Below, piece by piece: positions 35,493 through 39,487 of a stretch of DNA of 39,487 bases. The DNA lies in the NCBI GenBank assembly GCA_030065025.1, contig JASJDY010000003.1:1-39487 (forward strand). Direction: 5' to 3'. The stretch comes from Planctomycetota bacterium (lineage in GTDB: Bacteria > Planctomycetota > PLA2 > JAEUHO01). Under the pieces are notes generated by a model. That model had not been told where the DNA came from, searched no databases, and worked only from the letters and a program-made list of their open reading frames with translations. The position numbers and the translations under genes are program-made. Position 1 is the first letter of the stretch, and each line of letters begins with the position of its first letter.

Positions 35493-38069
35493 CTACCGCT
35501 GCTCCTCCTCCGGCGGCTTGATGCGCTCCAACGCGAAGTCCACCCCGTTGGCACCCGCCGGCACGTCACGCTTGCGCACGTGTGGGTTGCGCCACTTCTG
35601 CGCAGCGCCGATGTACCCCTCGGCGAACCACACCACGATGTCGTGAAGGCCCGGCGGCACCTTGTCGAGCACGTAGCGCCCGTCGGCATCCGTCTCGGTG
35701 GACACAACCGCCTGCACGCGGCCTGGATCCGGCTCCTGGCCCTCGACCGGCTTGCGCTCGCGCGCATAGACGAACGCACGCGCGAGCGGCCGACCCGTAT
35801 CGCGTCCCGTGACCCGCCCGCGAACCGTCAGCGTCGCTTCGAGCTCGACGGTGATCGCGGGCTGCAGACCCTCTTCGCCGATCTGGAGGTCGCGCCGGTA
35901 CCATGACGAGAAGCCCGCCTTCTCCACCTTCAACAGGAGCTTGCCGGGCGGCAGGGCGGTCAGCGTGAAGCGACCGTCGTCGTCCGTGCGAACGACGCGC
36001 GAGCCCAGATGCTCGTCGGCCTCGAAGCTGTTGCGCAGCTCGCGATCGCGGACACCGTCGACGTTGCCCCAGCGCACGCGCGCCGCCCCCACCGCGACGC
36101 CGCGCGCGTCGACCACGCGACCGGGCAGCTTCACCCCCGCGCGAAGCGGCACGGTGACGCGCCGCGAGGAGCCCGGTGTGAGTCGCGCGCTCACGCCCGT
36201 CGAGCGCACGTAGGCGTCGTGTTCCGCGTACACGCGGACATCCGCCCGGGGTGGCACGCCAGCGAGACGGAACTGACCGCTGGCCGCGGTCACCGTCGTC
36301 AGGTCGCGAAGCGTGTCCTGGGGCACGGAGCCCTGCTGGGCCTCGATCCACACGCGCGCGCCGCGCACCGGATCGCCGTCCGGAGAGACCACGGTGCCCT
36401 CGAACGTCGCGCCGCGCGCCAGCAGGACGTCCTTGCGGACCTCGCCGAGCCCGTCGGGCATGCGCACCAGCGTCTCGGCTGCATCGGTCGGCGGGGCATA
36501 GCCGGGCGCCGCAACGCGCAGGTCGTACTCGCCCGGCTGCACGCCGGCGAGGAGGAACGACCCGTCGGGCTCGGTGACCGCCGTCACCTCCCCGTTCAGG
36601 CGCCTCCGGCCGCGGTTGCGATCGACGAGTGCGACTTCGGCGTATGGAACTGCGCGCCCGCCGTCGGAGGTCACGCGCCCGACGACCGCACCGCCCGCCT
36701 TCAGCGTCCAGTCGACCCACGTCGTCTCGCCGGCCTTCACCTTCTGTCCCTGCACCGCCGCCATGCTGAAGCGGCCGCCAGGCTGGTAACCGGCGGCCTT
36801 GGCGCTGAAGAGCAGGATCGGGCCCGGGTTCACGTGGGGCAGGACGAAGCCACCGGCCTGATCCGTGGTCGTGGAGACGGGGGACACGCCGCTGAGCGGA
36901 CCGGCCAGCACGGTGATCTGGCAATCGGGCACCCCCGCGCCCGTAACCTCGTCCGTCACGCGCCCCTCGATGCGGCCGGTGCGCTTGAGCTTCCAGTCGC
37001 GCTTCTTGAGGCCCTCGATCTCGCGCACGTACGTACCGGTGGGCGCGTAGCCCTCGGCCCACGCCTCGATGCCGTACGTCATGCCCGGGATGAGCGTGTC
37101 GAGCCGGTACTCGCCGGCCGCGTCCGCCTCGGCCTCGACGCGATCGAAGCGCTCCAGCCGCCGTCCCGGCATGGCGACGGCGATGACGCGGGCGCCGGCG
37201 AGACCACGCCCCGTCTCGTCGACGACCTTGCCGTGGAAGCCCGCGCCGGGATCGAGAACGACACGCACCGCGCTGCTGTGCTCGTCGAGCGTGACGAGCA
37301 CGCCGGACTTGAAGGTCGTCGCGTAGCCGGGTGCCGAGACACGCAATACGAAGCGACCCGGCGGCAGGTTCTCGAGGAGGAAGCGGCCGTCCGGACCGAC
37401 ACCCGCCTCCGCGAGCGCGGTCACCGTCGACTGCAGCTCGAAGAGCGCGCGGCGTAGATCGAAGGACTGCTGGCGACTCGTGTCACGCAGCACCTGTACG
37501 CGCGCGCCGGGAATCGAACGGCCCTTCGCGTCGACGACCTCTCCGCTGAGCGAGGTCGGTGCGCCGAGCACGAGATTGCCGACGTCCGTGGTGCGATCGG
37601 CCCCGACGGTGATGCCGCGCAACACGATGCGCCGGTAGGGCGACTGATCCAGGATCAGCACGTAGCCCGCGCCGGCCGGCACGTCGGTGAGCGCGAAGAC
37701 GCCGTCCTCTCCGCTCTCGACCTCAGGCAGGTGCTGTTTCTTGCCCTGCGCGCTGCCAATGACATGGATGCGCGCACCGGGCAGGGGGCGCGTGCCCTGA
37801 CCGGGCACGTGTACGAGCACGGTGCCCCGTAGCACGCCTTCGCCGATCATGCGGTGGTCCATCCCGGGCAGGCCGCGCAGTCCGGGTGCACGCTCGATCT
37901 CGGCGAAGAGCTCCTCCTCGAGCGCGGCCAGCGGATCACCGACGGGCGCACCGCCGGAGCCGGCGCCCAGCTCACCGGAGTCCAGGAGCCCGAGGCCGGA
38001 GACTGCGAGCCAGACGACGGCCGCGACGGCCAGTGCGATCAGCAACCGTGTCCTGGCCGTCCCCTGCAT
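35493..38069 (-). CDS. Large membrane-anchored protein of tandem carboxypeptidase-regulatory-like domains
   Basis: 858 residues from ATG 38069 (a TTG at 38138 would add 23). A single N-terminal hydrophobic segment (LLIALAVAAVVWLAVSGLGLL, ~9-29 in parts) anchors or exports it. The rest consists of about eight Ig-like beta-sandwich repeats of the CarboxypepD_reg/Kelch-free 'regulatory' type: each has G-x-V-x-D-x-x-G-x-P-[VLI]-x-G-A-x-V, then T-D-x-x-G-x-[FY]-x-L-x-x-[LV]-P-P-G-x-[YF]-x-L-x-[AV]-x-A-x-G-Y. No enzyme domain is visible. Such arrays act as rigid spacers or binding modules outside the cell. The final domain ends with a charged EEEQR tail. Confidence 0.85.
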   Translation of the reverse strand: MQGTARTRLLIALAVAAVVWLAVSGLGLLDSGELGAGSGGAPVGDPLAALEEELFAEIERAPGLRGLPGMDHRMIGEGVLRGTVLVHVPGQGTRPLPGARIHVIGSAQGKKQHLPEVESGEDGVFALTDVPAGAGYVLILDQSPYRRIVLRGITVGADRTTDVGNLVLGAPTSLSGEVVDAKGRSIPGARVQVLRDTSRQQSFDLRRALFELQSTVTALAEAGVGPDGRFLLENLPPGRFVLRVSAPGYATTFKSGVLVTLDEHSSAVRVVLDPGAGFHGKVVDETGRGLAGARVIAVAMPGRRLERFDRVEAEADAAGEYRLDTLIPGMTYGIEAWAEGYAPTGTYVREIEGLKKRDWKLKRTGRIEGRVTDEVTGAGVPDCQITVLAGPLSGVSPVSTTTDQAGGFVLPHVNPGPILLFSAKAAGYQPGGRFSMAAVQGQKVKAGETTWVDWTLKAGGAVVGRVTSDGGRAVPYAEVALVDRNRGRRRLNGEVTAVTEPDGSFLLAGVQPGEYDLRVAAPGYAPPTDAAETLVRMPDGLGEVRKDVLLARGATFEGTVVSPDGDPVRGARVWIEAQQGSVPQDTLRDLTTVTAASGQFRLAGVPPRADVRVYAEHDAYVRSTGVSARLTPGSSRRVTVPLRAGVKLPGRVVDARGVAVGAARVRWGNVDGVRDRELRNSFEADEHLGSRVVRTDDDGRFTLTALPPGKLLLKVEKAGFSSWYRRDLQIGEEGLQPAITVELEATLTVRGRVTGRDTGRPLARAFVYARERKPVEGQEPDPGRVQAVVSTETDADGRYVLDKVPPGLHDIVVWFAEGYIGAAQKWRNPHVRKRDVPAGANGVDFALERIKPPEEEQR

Positions 38070-38142
38070 CCGAGCCAGGGTACGGCGGAGTGGGCGGTGC
38101 GCACCGAGCGATCGGCCGAAGGATGCGGCGGCGGACAACAGG

Positions 38143-38148
38143 TAGACT
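38143..38148 (+). promoter_or_regulatory. Putative -10 element (TAGACT) for the UbiB-like gene
   Basis: TAGACT in GTAGACT, 25 bases before ATG 38174 and identical to the nadE element. No clear -35. Confidence 0.35.
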
Positions 38149-38173
38149 CTCGCCCCCGACGCCGGAGCACCCG

Positions 38174-39487
38174 ATGGCCCTCACGCCCCGCCACCTCAAG
38201 CGCTATACGGACCTGCTGTTCCTGTTCCTCAAGCACCGCAAGGACGCTGCGGCCGAGGCAATGGCCGCGGCACCGGGCTTCATCAGCGACGAGATGGAGA
38301 ACGACATCCCGGACGGCAAGCCCGAGGAGCTCGCGAAGGAGCTCGAGGAGATGGGCCCGACGTTCGTGAAGCTCGGCCAGATGCTGTCGACGCGCAGCGA
38401 GCTCCTCTCCCCGCCCTACGTCGAGGCCCTCGAGCGCCTGCAGGACGACGTGAAGCCGATTCCCTACGAGCAGGTCGTACAGACCTTCGAAGACGAGTTC
38501 GGCATGCGTCCGGAGCAGGCGTATGCCACGTTCGACGAGAAGCCGCTGGCCGCCGCGTCCCTGGCGCAAGTCCACCGCGCGACCCTCGAGGACGGGCACG
38601 AGGTCATCGTCAAGGTGCAGCGCCCGGGCGTGGCGTCCGTGATCCATGACGACGTCGAGGCGCTCGAGGACCTCTGCGAGTTCGTGGACAAGCGCACGAC
38701 GATCGGCAAGCGCTTCGGGTTCTCGGCAATGTTCGACGAGTTCAAGACGAACCTCCTGGCCGAGCTCGACTACCGCCAGGAGGCGCGCAACCTCCGGCAG
38801 ATGCAGGGCATCCTCGCCGAATACGAGAGCGTCACCCTGCCGGAGGCGGTGCCGGAGCTGAGCGGTCGGCGCGTGCTCACAATGGACTTCGTTGAAGGCG
38901 TTCCCATCGACGAGACCGACGACGCGACGCGCGACCGGAACGGCGCGGAGCTGGCCGAGGAACTCGCCGAGGCCTACCTCGACCAGATCCTCGTCGAGGG
39001 CTTCTTCCACGGGGATCCGCACCCCGGGAACATCCTGCTGACGCCGGAGGGCGCGCTGGCGCTGCTCGACTTCGGCCTGATCGTGCGCATCGAGCCCGAG
39101 CTGCGCTACAAGCTCATCCGCCTGCTGCTCGCGCTGAGCAACGGCCGGGGCAGCGACGTCGCGCGCATCCTCGAGGACCTGGGAACGCGGCTCCCGGAGT
39201 TCGACAAGGAAAGGTACGTCCGCACGATCTCGAACCTCGTGCTGCGCTACCGGGATGCCCCGGTCGAAGAGGCCAACCCGGGCCTCATCATGCTGGAGAT
39301 CGCCCAGGTTGCCGCCCGGTCGGGCCTGCGGCCTCCCGGCAGCATGACCATGTTGGGCCGCACGCTCGCACACCTTGCAGACGTGACCACCGCGCTGGAT
39401 CCGACGTTCAGCCCCAACGAGCTGGTGAAGGCCCGCGCGCAGAAGCTGCTGCGCAAGCAGATGCTGCAGCGCCTGGCGCCGGGCGAG
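38174..39487 (+). CDS. UbiB/ABC1 (AarF)-family atypical kinase, 3' end missing
   Basis: The frame runs uninterrupted from ATG 38174 to the last base (438 codons), so about a fifth of the ~550-residue protein lies outside the window, including the expected C-terminal membrane helices. Motifs: the KxGQ segment MGPTFVKLGQMLSTR (~57-71) of the UbiB N-terminal extension, the Ala-rich loop AAASLAQVHRA (~130-140) replacing the usual Gly-rich loop, the ATP Lys in VIVKVQRPG (~148-156), the catalytic-loop HGDPHPGNIL and the metal-binding LLDFGLI (DFG). In characterised members this atypical ATPase supports ubiquinone or other isoprenoid-lipid biosynthesis at the membrane. Divergent from the carboxypeptidase-regulatory protein gene. 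Confidence 0.9.
   Translation, partial: MALTPRHLKRYTDLLFLFLKHRKDAAAEAMAAAPGFISDEMENDIPDGKPEELAKELEEMGPTFVKLGQMLSTRSELLSPPYVEALERLQDDVKPIPYEQVVQTFEDEFGMRPEQAYATFDEKPLAAASLAQVHRATLEDGHEVIVKVQRPGVASVIHDDVEALEDLCEFVDKRTTIGKRFGFSAMFDEFKTNLLAELDYRQEARNLRQMQGILAEYESVTLPEAVPELSGRRVLTMDFVEGVPIDETDDATRDRNGAELAEELAEAYLDQILVEGFFHGDPHPGNILLTPEGALALLDFGLIVRIEPELRYKLIRLLLALSNGRGSDVARILEDLGTRLPEFDKERYVRTISNLVLRYRDAPVEEANPGLIMLEIAQVAARSGLRPPGSMTMLGRTLAHLADVTTALDPTFSPNELVKARAQKLLRKQMLQRLAPGE

Overview
The window is GC-rich (roughly two thirds G+C), with short intergenic gaps and frequent GTG/TTG starts. It encodes a signal-rich, envelope-rich Gram-negative-type repertoire: an FHA protein plus Ser/Thr kinase, HEAT-vWA protein, DUF1570-like secreted gluzincin, secretin-like orphan protein, repeated carboxypeptidase-regulatory domains, and a secreted 'W-x-TP-x-EW' type protein. 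That mix points to a member of the Planctomycetota, probably an uncultured lineage. This is inferred from protein style; there is no rRNA here to confirm it.

Layout. 1-4.3 kb: TPR-like protein (cut by the window start) and RNase D on the plus strand, a very acidic Asp/Glu protein on the minus strand, and glutamine-dependent NAD+ synthetase. 4.4-7.2 kb: a minus-strand operon FHA - Ser/Thr kinase - RlmI-like rRNA methyltransferase with a 170-residue Arg/Asp/Gly tail. 7.4-9.8 kb: glutamate dehydrogenase overlapping a Nudix hydrolase, then a DUF2007-like membrane protein. 9.9-12.7 kb: phosphodiesterase-family protein and a secreted alpha/beta hydrolase (minus). 12.9-18.0 kb: CHAD polyphosphate-binding protein overlapping a lone ParA ATPase, two GAF proteins, Uma2 nuclease, GNAT acetyltransferase. 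18.1-20.7 kb: groES-groEL with a clear terminator and an upstream pseudo-receiver. 21.2-24.9 kb: divergent secreted protein and HEAT-vWA protein. 24.9-29.1 kb: a c-di-GMP-flavoured set (PilZ protein, response regulator with HD-GYP, membrane GT2 synthase). 29.5-38.1 kb: NAD+-dependent DNA ligase, DUF1570-like protein, secretin-like protein, and a large multi-domain carboxypeptidase-regulatory protein. 38.2 kb to end: UbiB/ABC1-type kinase, cut by the window end.

The most unusual signal is in the gaps between genes. I see at least five copies of a structured intergenic element beginning GTAGGGGC. Each has an outer GC stem and an inner hairpin, and two copies of equal length show two compensatory base-pair swaps. 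Four of the five are followed by arrays of degenerate tandem hexamers whose unit differs at every locus but whose period is always six. A second family is a ~210 bp MITE-like element with terminal inverted repeats and an internally duplicated module, present in two inverted copies at 25.9 and 29.2 kb. A 39 bp perfect inverted repeat (20.85 / 35.44 kb) and a 28 bp perfect direct repeat (9.29 / 9.88 kb) arise from the hexamer loci. On the protein side the best candidate system is CHAD-ParA, plausibly a polyphosphate-granule positioning pair.
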